From NCBI GenBank assembly GCA_016874775.1, contig VGTJ01000024.1:1-43129 (forward strand): 43,129 nt of DNA, written 5' to 3'. This stretch comes from Deltaproteobacteria bacterium (GTDB taxonomy: Bacteria > Desulfobacterota > Binatia > Bin18). The position numbers and the translations under genes are program-made. The notes beneath the pieces were generated by a model. The model did no database searches, had not been told where the DNA came from, and saw nothing but the letters and a program-made list of their open reading frames with translations. This document shows, in pieces, positions 1-7,393 of this stretch. Numbering within the stretch: the stretch's first letter is position 1; every line of letters begins with the position of its first letter.

Positions 1-140
1 TCTTCCAAATGCTCGGCCAGATACGTACAGGTGCAATTCTTCGGCGTGCTCACCAAATATTCGACGTACTGCTTCTTGGTAATCATATCCCTAAAATGAT
101 ACTTGTGGTCCTCAAGCGTAAGTCCTGTATACGTTGCCAT
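1..140 (-). CDS. transposase, N-terminal fragment (cut by window edge)
   Basis: An open frame runs on the minus strand from an ATG whose complement lies at 138-140 to the window edge, about 46 codons. It reads through ITKKQYVEYLVSTPKN and then CTCTYLAEHLE. The pattern of a short polar start followed by YxxYLxSxxxNxTxTxLAEHL resembles, from memory, the N-termini of IS4/IS701-like DDE transposases that continue with a SHDAVSDYL-type segment. The rest of the gene, including the catalytic residues, lies outside the window, so it cannot be judged whether the copy is intact. It is transcribed away from the kinase gene at 175, with only about 35 bases between the two starts, so one end of an insertion sequence probably lies in 141-174. 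Family assignment is by recall of a short N-terminus and is moderate at best. Confidence 0.55.
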   Translation of the reverse strand, partial: MATYTGLTLEDHKYHFRDMITKKQYVEYLVSTPKNCTCTYLAEHLE

Positions 141-174
141 CCATGAAAACGTTCCATGAGCGGGAGCCAACGAT

Positions 175-1956
175 GTGAACACAGAACAGGCATCAGTGTA
201 TTCGCTACGGACGAAACTCCTCTTCTTTGCCACCGCACTTGTCCTCGTCCCAGGTGGCATCTACGGGGCCATTACGCTATCGAGCAGTCGAGCCGCCTTA
301 GCTCAGGTCATTGGGCGACAGCTGGTTGAAGAAGCACGCCATAGTGCCGATCGTCTGGCCTCCACATTTCGTTCTGAACGCGAACGACTCGCATCGTTTG
401 CTGCTCAGGACGTTATGCGCGAGGTTCGCATTGCTGATCTCGACAAACGGATCTCCTCATTTCTCATCTCTGCCAAGCTTGGCTGCCCGGCATGTATTGA
501 CCTGTTGGTCTTCGACCGTAGCAACCGGGTCGTTGCTTCAAGTAACCCGTCCTGGATTGGGGAGAATGACCGCTTGACGCCCGGCGGAGGGGTTACACAA
601 GAAACGATCGAGGGACCGTTCCGCACGACCAATGCGGTCAATGGCCTTATTCGCCTCACGGTACCAGTGCCAGATCCAGAATCGCCCCAGGTGCAGGTTG
701 GCCGTCTGGTTGCCCTGTTCGACTGTGAGCAAGAAATAGATGCGCTCTCGCGTCTACGCGAGAACCTTGCGACGGTCAGTCTCGCCGCTGATGTGCTTAT
801 TCTAGACGATCGTGGCATCGTCATTGGCGCCGCGCCGCGCTCAGGAGGACGGTGGCAGTTGGGAGACACTGCGACTCTCCGACTAGTGAAGAGCGAAGGG
901 CCGACCGCGACCGGTCACATTGATTCTGCCGCGCACATGTTAGTCGGTCATGCGAAACTCCCTGATGACCTACCTGCCTGGACGGTTGTGGTAGCTGTAC
1001 CGCTCGCCAACGCCTTTGCGCCGGTGCAACGTATGGCAACGCGGTTAGCAACAGCTCTCGGGGTAACGTTATTGATCGCTCTCACTGTCGCGGTCATTGC
1101 CGCCCGCCGAGTGACACGCCCACTCGCGGAACTGACACACGCGGCAGAGATGGTTGGGCGTGGTGCACGGCCAGTGTCGACCGTGCCGGTACGTTCCCGT
1201 GATGAGATCGGAACCTTAACCGAAGCCTTCAACCGCATGGCAAGCGATCTCACCCGAGCCGAGCATGAGCTAGTCGATGCGGCAAAGTTTTCTTTCGTTG
1301 GTGAACTTGCGGCGGGGGTCGCGCACGAGGTTCGCACCCCGCTCGGCGTGTTGCGCAGTTCAGCGCAGCTCTTGGAAAGGTCGCTCGAAGTGAAAGATGA
1401 GGAGTCACACGAACTCCTGCGACTGCTGCAAGATGAGGTCGATCGCATCGAACGGATCGTCTCGGCCCTGCTTGAGCTTGGCCGCCCGCGTGAGATGCAT
1501 GCAGAACCCTCACCATTGGGCCAGATTCTGTTTCGTGCCGCCGATTTCATTGAGGTGCAAGCGCGCCAGAAACAGATTACTCTTCAGCGTTCTCCGCTTG
1601 AGCCCGACCCGATTGTGTACTGTGACCCAGAACTGATTTACCAAGTGGCCTTGAACCTGCTCGTCAACGCCGTACAAGTGCTCCCCGAGGGCGGCACGAT
1701 CGCCATTGCGCCACTGCCGGCGCGCGGCGGTTATGCAGGCTTTGAAATTCGTGATGATGGGCCCGGGATGCCTGAAGACGTTCGTGCCCATGTGTTTGAG
1801 CCGTTCTTCACTCGTCGTGAAGGCGGAGCCGGGCTGGGACTCACCTTGGTGCAGCGCATTGTCCACGAGCATCGTGGTCGGGTCGCTGTTGAAAGTGCAG
1901 TGGGACAGGGCACCGTTTTTCGCATCACTCTTCCTGTCGCGGAGGTTACCACGTGA
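175..1956 (+). CDS. membrane sensor histidine kinase, NtrB/AtoS type
   Basis: This is a 593-residue inner-membrane kinase that should autophosphorylate on histidine and pass the phosphate to the regulator encoded next. A first membrane segment lies at about residues 14-36, then an extracytoplasmic sensor domain of about 250 residues (Cache-like, inferred from size), a second membrane segment near 285-307 and a HAMP linker (RRVTRPLAELT onward). The dimerisation domain carries GVAHEVRTPLG with the phospho-acceptor His384. The ATPase part shows the N box (NLLVNAVQ, Asn498), the G1 box DDGPGMP (527-533) and the G2 box GAGLGLTLV. The start is GTG, preceded by GGGAG about 9 bases upstream; an out-of-frame ATG overlaps it at 173. 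The stop overlaps the next start as GTGA, so the two genes are translationally coupled. The CxxC (Cys103-Cys106, LGCPACID) in the sensor domain could be redox- or metal-sensitive, but the ligand is unknown. Confidence 0.93.
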   Translation: MNTEQASVYSLRTKLLFFATALVLVPGGIYGAITLSSSRAALAQVIGRQLVEEARHSADRLASTFRSERERLASFAAQDVMREVRIADLDKRISSFLISAKLGCPACIDLLVFDRSNRVVASSNPSWIGENDRLTPGGGVTQETIEGPFRTTNAVNGLIRLTVPVPDPESPQVQVGRLVALFDCEQEIDALSRLRENLATVSLAADVLILDDRGIVIGAAPRSGGRWQLGDTATLRLVKSEGPTATGHIDSAAHMLVGHAKLPDDLPAWTVVVAVPLANAFAPVQRMATRLATALGVTLLIALTVAVIAARRVTRPLAELTHAAEMVGRGARPVSTVPVRSRDEIGTLTEAFNRMASDLTRAEHELVDAAKFSFVGELAAGVAHEVRTPLGVLRSSAQLLERSLEVKDEESHELLRLLQDEVDRIERIVSALLELGRPREMHAEPSPLGQILFRAADFIEVQARQKQITLQRSPLEPDPIVYCDPELIYQVALNLLVNAVQVLPEGGTIAIAPLPARGGYAGFEIRDDGPGMPEDVRAHVFEPFFTRREGGAGLGLTLVQRIVHEHRGRVAVESAVGQGTVFRITLPVAEVTT

Positions 1957-3293
1957 AACGCTTGTTGGTTGTTGATGACGATGCGAGGTTACGCCGGGTG
2001 TTGCAGATTCTCGCACAGAAGATCGGCCTCGCTTGTGTGGCTGTCTCGCGGGCTGAGGAAGCGTTGGCCGCATTTCGCGCCGAACGTAGCGATCTGGTGA
2101 TTACTGATCTGAAGATGCCAGGGAAAGATGGGATCGAATTCCTGCGAGAGTTGCGCGCGATCGATACCGACGTTCCGGTCATCATCCTGACTGCCTACGG
2201 CACTGTGGCAACCGCGGTGGAAGCAATGAAGCTCGGTGCAGTGGACTATCTGCAGAAGCCATTCGACGTTGATGCACTTGAACTGATCGTACGCCGTGCG
2301 CTCGATCACTCTCGTACTCGCCTTGAGCATCGCTTTCTGCGTGAACAAGCAAAAGGAACACAGCGATTTGGTGAGATGATTGGGAGCGCACCAACGATGC
2401 TGCCGATCTTCGACCTGATCCAGCAGGTCGCACCGACACGGAGCACCGTGCTGATCACGGGAGAGACGGGCACCGGAAAGGAGTTAGTGGCGCGTGCCAT
2501 TCACGAGCTGAGCCCGCGCAAGGACAAACTTTTCGTTCCTTTGAACTGCACAGCTATTCCCGCAGACCTCCTGGAAAGTGAACTCTTTGGTCATGTCCGT
2601 GGAGCATTCAGCGGGGCACAGAGTGATCGTGTCGGCAAGTTTCAGGCGGCTGACGAAGGGACCCTGTTTCTTGATGAAATCGGCGACATGGATGTGCAAT
2701 TACAGGCGAAGCTCTTACGTGTCCTGCAAGAAGGCGTCATTGAGCCACTTGGCACCAACCGTCGTGTTACTGTCGACGTACGTATTGTTTCGTCAACCAA
2801 TCGTGATCTTGAGCAGGCCATGCGCGAAGGAAAGTTTCGTGAGGACTTGTATTTTCGACTCAACGTCTTTCACGTGAAGCTCCCACCGTTACGCGAACGC
2901 ACGGAAGATATTCCGGCGTTGGCTGACGCATTTCTTGCTGGATTCGCACGTGACCTCGGCAAACCGACTCTCCGACTTGCACCAGCAACAACCTCCGTCT
3001 TGCAGGGCTACGGATGGCCAGGGAATGTGCGAGAGCTACGTAACCTGATGGAACGCGCGGCCGTCCTTTGCAAAAGCGACAGTGTTGATGCGTCTTTGAT
3101 TCGCCCGTTTTTGCCTGGAGAACCTGGGCCGGCACGCACCAGTCTGCATCTCGACACCGCGCTCGCTCACCTCGAACGTCAAATGATCGTCGAAGCGCTT
3201 CACACAAGTGGTGATAACAAACTTGCTGCCGCGAAGCTCCTTGGTATCGGCGAACGTACCTTGTGGACCAAGCTAAAGAAACATGGACTCTGA
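1953..3293 (+). CDS. sigma-54-dependent response regulator, NtrC/AtoC family
   Basis: A 446-residue activator of sigma-54 RNA polymerase and partner of the upstream kinase. The receiver domain (1-120) has the acidic pocket VVDDD, phospho-acceptor Asp52 in ITDLKMPG, Thr79 and Lys101 (QKPFD). The AAA+ domain has Walker A GETGTGKE (169-176), the sigma-54 contact loop as GAFSGA (216-221, a conservative change from GAFTGA), Walker B TLFLDEIGD (236-244) and the R-finger region near FREDLYFRLNVF. The C-terminal Fis-type helix-turn-helix (about 405-446) ends in ERTLWTKLKKHGL. All parts needed for activity are present, so it should be functional. The GTG start overlaps the kinase stop. A candidate sigma-54 promoter and two tandem palindromes lie in the gap just downstream, which makes the protein gene at 3875 its most likely local target. 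Confidence 0.95.
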   Translation: MKRLLVVDDDARLRRVLQILAQKIGLACVAVSRAEEALAAFRAERSDLVITDLKMPGKDGIEFLRELRAIDTDVPVIILTAYGTVATAVEAMKLGAVDYLQKPFDVDALELIVRRALDHSRTRLEHRFLREQAKGTQRFGEMIGSAPTMLPIFDLIQQVAPTRSTVLITGETGTGKELVARAIHELSPRKDKLFVPLNCTAIPADLLESELFGHVRGAFSGAQSDRVGKFQAADEGTLFLDEIGDMDVQLQAKLLRVLQEGVIEPLGTNRRVTVDVRIVSSTNRDLEQAMREGKFREDLYFRLNVFHVKLPPLRERTEDIPALADAFLAGFARDLGKPTLRLAPATTSVLQGYGWPGNVRELRNLMERAAVLCKSDSVDASLIRPFLPGEPGPARTSLHLDTALAHLERQMIVEALHTSGDNKLAAAKLLGIGERTLWTKLKKHGL

Positions 3294-3376
3294 GTGTGGT
3301 CCCTTCGGTGGAGCGTTACCAGTCACAACTTAAAAGACTGTCCCTGTCTTTGAGGCACTGCGCACCGCGTGTGGGT

Positions 3377-3640
3377 CCCTTCTCCCACCGGGAGAAGGTC
3401 AGGATGAGGGGAGCAAGTGACAAGAACCTTTATTTTTCGTCCCCTCACCCTAGCCCTCTCCCTGAGGGCTAGGGCGTTAAGTTAAGGAAGGGCTGTCATT
3501 GCGAGGAGCCGTAGGCGACGAAGCAATCTCACGGCCAGCAGAGGCGAAAACCGAGATTGCTTCGCTCCGCTCGCAATGACAGTGGCGTTAACTTAATACC
3601 ATTGCTCCCTGAGGGAGAGGGAATTACTACCTAGCCGAAG
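3377..3640. repeat. REP-like hairpin repeat cluster, interrupted by another element
   Basis: The gap after the response regulator holds dispersed-repeat sequence. At 3377-3411 a copy reads CCTTCTCCC, then GGGAGAAGGTCAGGATGAGGGG. At 3441-3468 a related copy lies in inverted orientation (CCCCTCACCCTAGCCCTC, then TCCCTGAGGG). The latter resumes at about 3606 (CTCCCTGAGGGAGAGGG) after a separate element, so it has been split by an insertion. A third copy of the family lies at 34910-34943. Such CCCTCACCCTNNCCCTCTCCC sequences are common noncoding repeats in bacterial genomes. No open frame of merit lies here. Confidence 0.75.
3475..3600. repeat. MITE/REP-like element with inverted termini (about 126 bp)
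   Basis: The element starts GCGTTAAGTTAAGG and ends GGCGTTAACTTAATACC, giving imperfect terminal inverted repeats. Just inside them are GTCATTGCGAG (from 3498) and its complement CTCGCAATGAC (to 3580), followed inward by GAAGCAATCTC and GAGATTGCTTC. The whole unit can fold into one long hairpin. The GTCATTGCGAG / GAAGCAATCTC pair is a widely dispersed noncoding repeat type in environmental bacterial genomes. It carries no gene and would need transposase or RAYT activity supplied in trans. It sits inside a different hairpin repeat. Confidence 0.75.
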
Positions 3641-3701
3641 GCTTAGGTTGCGACTGATGGTGTAGGTGCGCACGTGTTCTCTTAGTTAATCCCCTCTCAA
3701 T

Positions 3702-3743
3702 CCTGCCGATAGCAGCAGGCGCCCTGCCGATTTCGGCAGGCGC
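3702..3743. promoter_or_regulatory. two abutting 21-bp palindromic boxes, candidate activator sites
   Basis: Two copies of CCTGCCGAT-N5-CAGGCGC lie head to tail at 3702-3722 and 3723-3743, identical at 18 of 21 positions. The second contains a perfect inverted repeat, CCTGCCGA-TT-TCGGCAGG; the first keeps only the outer arms CCTGC/GCAGG. They lie about 75-115 bases upstream of the expected start point of the candidate sigma-54 promoter at 3792. That is the usual place and spacing for enhancer sites of NtrC-family activators. No T-run follows, which argues against a simple terminator, although a structured repeat cannot be excluded. Confidence 0.4.
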
Positions 3744-3791
3744 CCGCCCTCGTATCAGCAAAAAATCTCGCAACAACGGCACGGTGAAGTG

Positions 3792-3807
3792 CGGCCTGAA
3801 AGTTGCG
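3792..3807 (+). promoter_or_regulatory. candidate sigma-54 (-24/-12) promoter
   Basis: The sequence CGGCCTGAAAGTTGCG has the invariant GG (3793-3794) and GC (3805-3806) separated by exactly ten bases, with TTGC at the -12 element. It departs from TGGCAC at the first T and at the A and C of the -24 element. Transcription would begin near 3818, about 57 bases before the ATG at 3875. The adjacent sigma-54 activator gene supports the reading. A single site found by eye could be chance. Confidence 0.4.
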
Positions 3808-3874
3808 GAAGACTCTCTCAGGCGACGTCGTTTAGCAAGTGGAAGTCTGCACTACATTAACAGGAGGAACACGT

Positions 3875-4636
3875 ATGCACCCCAAAGGACATGACCTATA
3901 TCTCGTGCTGTTTGTCGTAGCAATTGGTCTGTTGTCAATTGCTGCCCCGATGGTTCACGCGGCTGAATTTTCCGAAGCGGAACTGTATGTTGAACTCAAT
4001 AACACTGACGGTGATCTTGGTATTCACGGATCGATCGATGGTGGAGCGTATTCCCGATTGGAAATCGAGGATCCAACTGGACGCAAGATTTTCAATTTGC
4101 GTGCTGGCGGGCGCTTGATCAAACAAGGGCTGACCCAACTATTTTTTGAGAGCGCAGAGCCCAGGTTTAGCGAGCTACCACCTGCGGAGTTTTTCCTCCG
4201 CTTTCCTGAGGGCGTCTATGAGATTGAGGCGCTAAGCCTAACGGGAGGGGAAATCGAAGGCGCCGTGACACTGAGTCATGTCATGGCAGCTCCGGTAGGA
4301 AACATTACCGTGAACGGCATTCCGGCAGCAATCAACTGCGATGCGCCTTCCCTTCCCGTCGTGGGCGAACCCGTGATTATTGATTGGGACCCGGTGACGA
4401 CATCGCACCCGACGATCGGTAAACAGGGACCGGTCGAAATCGTTCGCTATCAATTCTTTGTTGAACGTGAAGGCGTGAAGATCTCGGTCGATCTCCCACC
4501 GACAGTGACGCAGCTCGAAGTACCAGAAGAGATTCTCGAACTCGGCGATGAATTCAAGTTCGAGATTATCGCGAGAACCGCCACAGGGAACAACACAGCG
4601 ATAGAAATTTGCTTCACGCTTCAGGAGACAGAGTGA
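3875..4636 (+). CDS. secreted protein of unknown function
   Basis: A 253-residue protein not recognised as any named family. The ATG at 3875 is chosen because CAGGAGG lies 7 bases upstream; a frame extension to 3839 adds only 12 unlikely residues. Residues 1-27 form a signal peptide: positively charged start, hydrophobic core LVLFVVAIGLLSIAAPMV, cleavage after AHA. The mature part begins with a strand-rich region (ELYVELNNTDGDLGIHGSIDG) and ends with a segment with the look of a fibronectin-III-like beta sandwich (PVVGEPVIIDWDPVT through VTQLEVPEEIL to FEIIARTATGNN). The conserved-looking DGDLGIHG segment is distinctive. Only one or two cysteines are present. It is probably periplasmic or exported. 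A candidate sigma-54 promoter and tandem boxes precede it, suggesting control by the regulator just upstream. Confidence 0.8.
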   Translation: MHPKGHDLYLVLFVVAIGLLSIAAPMVHAAEFSEAELYVELNNTDGDLGIHGSIDGGAYSRLEIEDPTGRKIFNLRAGGRLIKQGLTQLFFESAEPRFSELPPAEFFLRFPEGVYEIEALSLTGGEIEGAVTLSHVMAAPVGNITVNGIPAAINCDAPSLPVVGEPVIIDWDPVTTSHPTIGKQGPVEIVRYQFFVEREGVKISVDLPPTVTQLEVPEEILELGDEFKFEIIARTATGNNTAIEICFTLQETE

Positions 4637-4657
4637 CGTGACCGAGTGTCCTCGATC

Positions 4658-5326
4658 TTATTGTGATTTTCCCTGAGCAAACACGCTAAATTCTTGCAAC
4701 ACCTGCAAGGTCTGCGTTAGCTGCGGTTGCGATGCCAGCCAACGCAGATCTTCACTAGAATCGACATCAAAGGCAATACGCGGAATTTCAATCGTCTGAC
4801 AAGCAACATGGTATTCGTGGGCAACCTTGCGGTGAGCCTCTAAACTTGGCCCCCCAAACCGTGTCGGGACTATTTCGGGTGGAGTACGTAATAACGCATT
4901 CGTTCCGTCGCCTTCCTTGCACGGAACTACCACTATCTGTGATTTTTCTCTAATCTGCTGAAAAACGCGCTCGACGTCCTGCGCCATGACAAGGGGTAAA
5001 TCCGCCAATAACACTAAAACCGCGGTCGCCCCAAGTTGCAAACAGAATTCGGTCCCAACCGCAACCGCACCATTGAGACCACGTGGAGATCCCTCATCCA
5101 CCGGATCTGCCCCAAGCTGATGGGCAAGTTCCAATAAAGAAGGGTCAGAAGACACGACAACCACGCGATCAACGCCAATTGCCCGGCGTGCATTTGTCAC
5201 AACGTCGGTTAACATAGCGCGTGACAATGCGTGACGTTCCTCAGGCGAAAGCAGCGTTGAGAGGCGGGTTTTTCCCTGGGCAAGGGCTTTGACTGGTACC
5301 AACACGCAGTTCATAGAGGCTTTCAT
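4658..5326 (-). CDS. cofC: CofC/FbiD-like 2-phospholactate (or PEP) guanylyltransferase
   Basis: A 222-residue nucleotidyltransferase of the CofC/FbiD family, which makes the GDP-activated phospholactate or phosphoenolpyruvate precursor for coenzyme F420. Visible family marks are VLVPVKALAQGKTRLS at the N-terminus (nucleotide-binding Lys and Arg), RVVVVSSDPSLL, the metal-binding VLLADLPLV, and VVPCKEGDGTNALLR with PTRFGGPSLEAH downstream. Length matches the family (about 210-230). The start is taken at the ATG with complement at 5324-5326 (MKASMNCVLV); the frame extends to a TTG at 5353 and another ATG lies four codons in, so the exact start is uncertain. The gene is convergent with the secreted protein gene and divergent from the thiolase. 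No other F420 gene lies in the window, so substrate preference is unknown. Confidence 0.85.
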   Translation of the reverse strand: MKASMNCVLVPVKALAQGKTRLSTLLSPEERHALSRAMLTDVVTNARRAIGVDRVVVVSSDPSLLELAHQLGADPVDEGSPRGLNGAVAVGTEFCLQLGATAVLVLLADLPLVMAQDVERVFQQIREKSQIVVVPCKEGDGTNALLRTPPEIVPTRFGGPSLEAHRKVAHEYHVACQTIEIPRIAFDVDSSEDLRWLASQPQLTQTLQVLQEFSVFAQGKSQ

Positions 5327-5405
5327 AGTGGCGAACTTTACCTTGCGCAACAAGGGGGAATGTGGTTAATCAGGAGACCTAATCTATCGCGGGAGGATCA
5401 CCACC

Positions 5406-6623
5406 ATGAGAGAGGTCGCGGTTATTGGCGCGGGCATGACCCGCTTCGGCAAACATATCGATCGCAGTATGAAAGATCTCGCGCGTGAGGCCATTGAAAG
5501 CGCTCTCAACTCCTCGGGTGTCAGTAAAACTGCGCTTGAAGCTGTCGCTGTGGGCAACGCCATGGCCGGTCTGATTACCGGACAAGAGTGCATTCGCGGC
5601 CAGGTTGTCCTGCACGAGATGGGGATTGGTGGAATTCCGGTTATCAACACCGAAAATGCCTGCGCGAGTGCGGCGACAGCTTTTCATATCGCGTGGCTCT
5701 ACATTGCCTCCGGCATGTACGATACCGTCCTCGCAGTTGGGATGGAAAAACTCTTTCATGCAGACAAGCAACGCTCTTTTGAAGCAATCGGTAGCGCCAT
5801 CGATGTCGAACTCATGCAACAGACGTTGGAACAGATGAAGAACGCAACGCCAGAAGGTGGAGAGGGTGCTGGCGCTGGCAAGTCTCGCAGCATGTTCATG
5901 GATTTCTATGCTGAGTTCGCGCGTGACCATATGCGCAAGTACGGCACGACCAAAGAGCATTATGCGAAGATTGCGGCAAAGAACCACACGAATGGCAGCC
6001 TCAACCCGCACGCGCAGTTCCAAACACCACGCACCTACGAAGACGTGCTCGCTTCACCAACGATTGCTGATCCACTCACCCGCATGATGTGCTCACCAAT
6101 CGGCGATGGTGCAGCAGCGGTGCTACTCACCAGTGCCGACAAAGCGCGGCAGTTCACCAGCAAACCGGTCTATATTAAAGCGTCAGTGCTCGGCTCGGGC
6201 AGAGACCGTCAAACTGGCGACCCTGAAATTAATGAACGCGTCGCACGCAAAGCCTATGAAGTGGCTGGCCTCGGACCACAAGACATTCATGTTGCTGAAG
6301 TACACGATGCATCAGCACCTGCCGAACTCATCATTTGCGAAGAACTGGGCTTCTGTCAGCATGGTGAAGGTGGTCGTCTGATTGATGAAGGCGCAACTCT
6401 ACTCAGCGGTCGTATTCCGGTAAACCCGAGCGGCGGTTTGCTGGCGAAAGGTCATCCAGTGGGTGCTACCGGTACTGCGCAGATCGCCGAAATCTTCTGG
6501 CAACTGCGCGGCGAAGCTGGCAAACGCCAAGTCCAAGGCGCGAAAGTCGGCCTCACCGAAAATGGCGGCGGGATGATTCGCGGCGAGGCAGCGGCACTCG
6601 CTATTCACGTACTCACCGTTTAG
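5406..6623 (+). CDS. thiolase-family protein, SCP2/lipid-transfer type
   Basis: A 405-residue thiolase-fold protein of the non-specific lipid-transfer (SCP-x-like) branch. Such proteins act on acyl-CoA thioesters and often pair with a separate OB-fold (DUF35) subunit. The nucleophile is Cys86 in ENACASAATAFH and the catalytic histidine is His350 in NPSGGLLAKGHPVGATG. The second cysteine of classical thiolases (CxG near the C-terminus) is replaced by NGGGMIRGEA, as in many SCP2-type thiolases, so condensation or degradation activity cannot be assumed. The ATG is preceded by GGGAGGA 8 bases upstream. No DUF35 partner gene is adjacent. The gene faces away from the CofC-like gene across an 80-base gap. 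A substrate cannot be named from this context. Confidence 0.9.
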   Translation: MREVAVIGAGMTRFGKHIDRSMKDLAREAIESALNSSGVSKTALEAVAVGNAMAGLITGQECIRGQVVLHEMGIGGIPVINTENACASAATAFHIAWLYIASGMYDTVLAVGMEKLFHADKQRSFEAIGSAIDVELMQQTLEQMKNATPEGGEGAGAGKSRSMFMDFYAEFARDHMRKYGTTKEHYAKIAAKNHTNGSLNPHAQFQTPRTYEDVLASPTIADPLTRMMCSPIGDGAAAVLLTSADKARQFTSKPVYIKASVLGSGRDRQTGDPEINERVARKAYEVAGLGPQDIHVAEVHDASAPAELIICEELGFCQHGEGGRLIDEGATLLSGRIPVNPSGGLLAKGHPVGATGTAQIAEIFWQLRGEAGKRQVQGAKVGLTENGGGMIRGEAAALAIHVLTV

Positions 6624-6655
6624 TTCTTACTCTCCGTTAACAGGAATTAGCCATA

Positions 6656-6820
6656 CAGAATGGGTGAATGGGTGACTGGGCGACTGGGTGAATGGGCCAA
6701 AAAACGGGTGGGGAGGTCTCCGGTTCTCCCTATCTCCCATTCTCCGTTTCGTTTTTAGAGTCTCCCGCTCTCCCATTCATTCTTGACCAATTCCTCCCCC
6801 TTAGTCCCATAGCCCCCAAT
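6656..6820. repeat. octad-phased G-rich array and C-rich counter-array (locus A)
   Basis: From 6658 the words GAATGGGT, GAATGGGT, GACTGGGC, GACTGGGT, GAATGGGC follow each other in 8-base phase. After a purine-rich centre the same strand turns pyrimidine-rich, with repeated TCTCCCNN words from 6724 to about 6776 and then looser CCC-containing words up to the rsmD start. The second half is roughly the complement of the first, so the RNA could fold, though pairing is poorer than at the other loci. The gap lies between the thiolase gene and rsmD and leaves rsmD with no visible ribosome-binding site. Confidence 0.6.
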
Positions 6821-7393
6821 ATGCGAATTATTTCCGGCACCGCCGGTGGCCTGCAACTCAAAGTTCCCAAAGGCCACAAAATCCGCCCGACGGCTGATCA
6901 AGTCCGGGAAGCAATTTTCAACATCATTACCAGCCGCTTTACACTGGAAGGAATCGCGGTTCTTGACTTGTTTGCTGGCACCGGTGCTCTCGGCATTGAA
7001 GCGTTAAGTCGTGGTGCCAAATCCGCTGTTTTTGTTGACGCTAATCCAGATGCCCAGCGGCTGATTCTTGAAAATCTTGCGCTTACCAACTTTCGTCGTC
7101 AGGGTCGGTTGATTCGTGCTTATGCCAAAAAAGGCATCCGGGTTGTCGAAGAGCAAGGGCTCCGTTTTGGCGGCGTGTTTCTTGATCCTCCCTATGACGA
7201 AGGCTGGGTTGATAAGGTTTTACGGGCGTTGGCGCAAAGCGCGATCCTTGAGCCACAGGCATGGGTCGTCGTCGAGCATAGCCAGCATGAAGTTGGCAAA
7301 GATACGTATCCGCCATTGCTCTTGACGGACCGACGCCGTTACGGCACAACCGGGGTGTCTTTTTATCAGCGGCAGACTGAGGAGGCTGCGTGA
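6821..7393 (+). CDS. rsmD: 16S rRNA (guanine966-N2)-methyltransferase RsmD
   Basis: A 190-residue SAM-dependent methyltransferase that modifies G966 of 16S rRNA during small-subunit assembly in the cytoplasm. It begins with the family signature MRIISGTAGGLQLKVP and RPTADQVREAIFN. It contains the SAM-binding motif I DLFAGTGALGIEALSRGA and the catalytic motif IV FLDPPYDEG. The start is set at this MRIISG methionine because it matches the family start exactly; the frame continues 43 codons upstream through the octad repeat, which is not protein-like. No Shine-Dalgarno sequence is visible, so translation may be leaderless or rely on another signal. The stop overlaps the start of coaD, a common gene pair in bacteria. 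Confidence 0.95.
   Translation: MRIISGTAGGLQLKVPKGHKIRPTADQVREAIFNIITSRFTLEGIAVLDLFAGTGALGIEALSRGAKSAVFVDANPDAQRLILENLALTNFRRQGRLIRAYAKKGIRVVEEQGLRFGGVFLDPPYDEGWVDKVLRALAQSAILEPQAWVVVEHSQHEVGKDTYPPLLLTDRRRYGTTGVSFYQRQTEEAA

Noticed and set aside
405-869. 154-residue minus-strand open frame
   Set aside because: It is antisense to the sensor domain of the first kinase and is serine/arginine-rich shadow sequence.
3783-3797. Second sigma-54 promoter (GGCACGGTGAAGTGC)
   Set aside because: The GG-to-GC spacing is 11 bases; the site at 3792 has the correct spacing.
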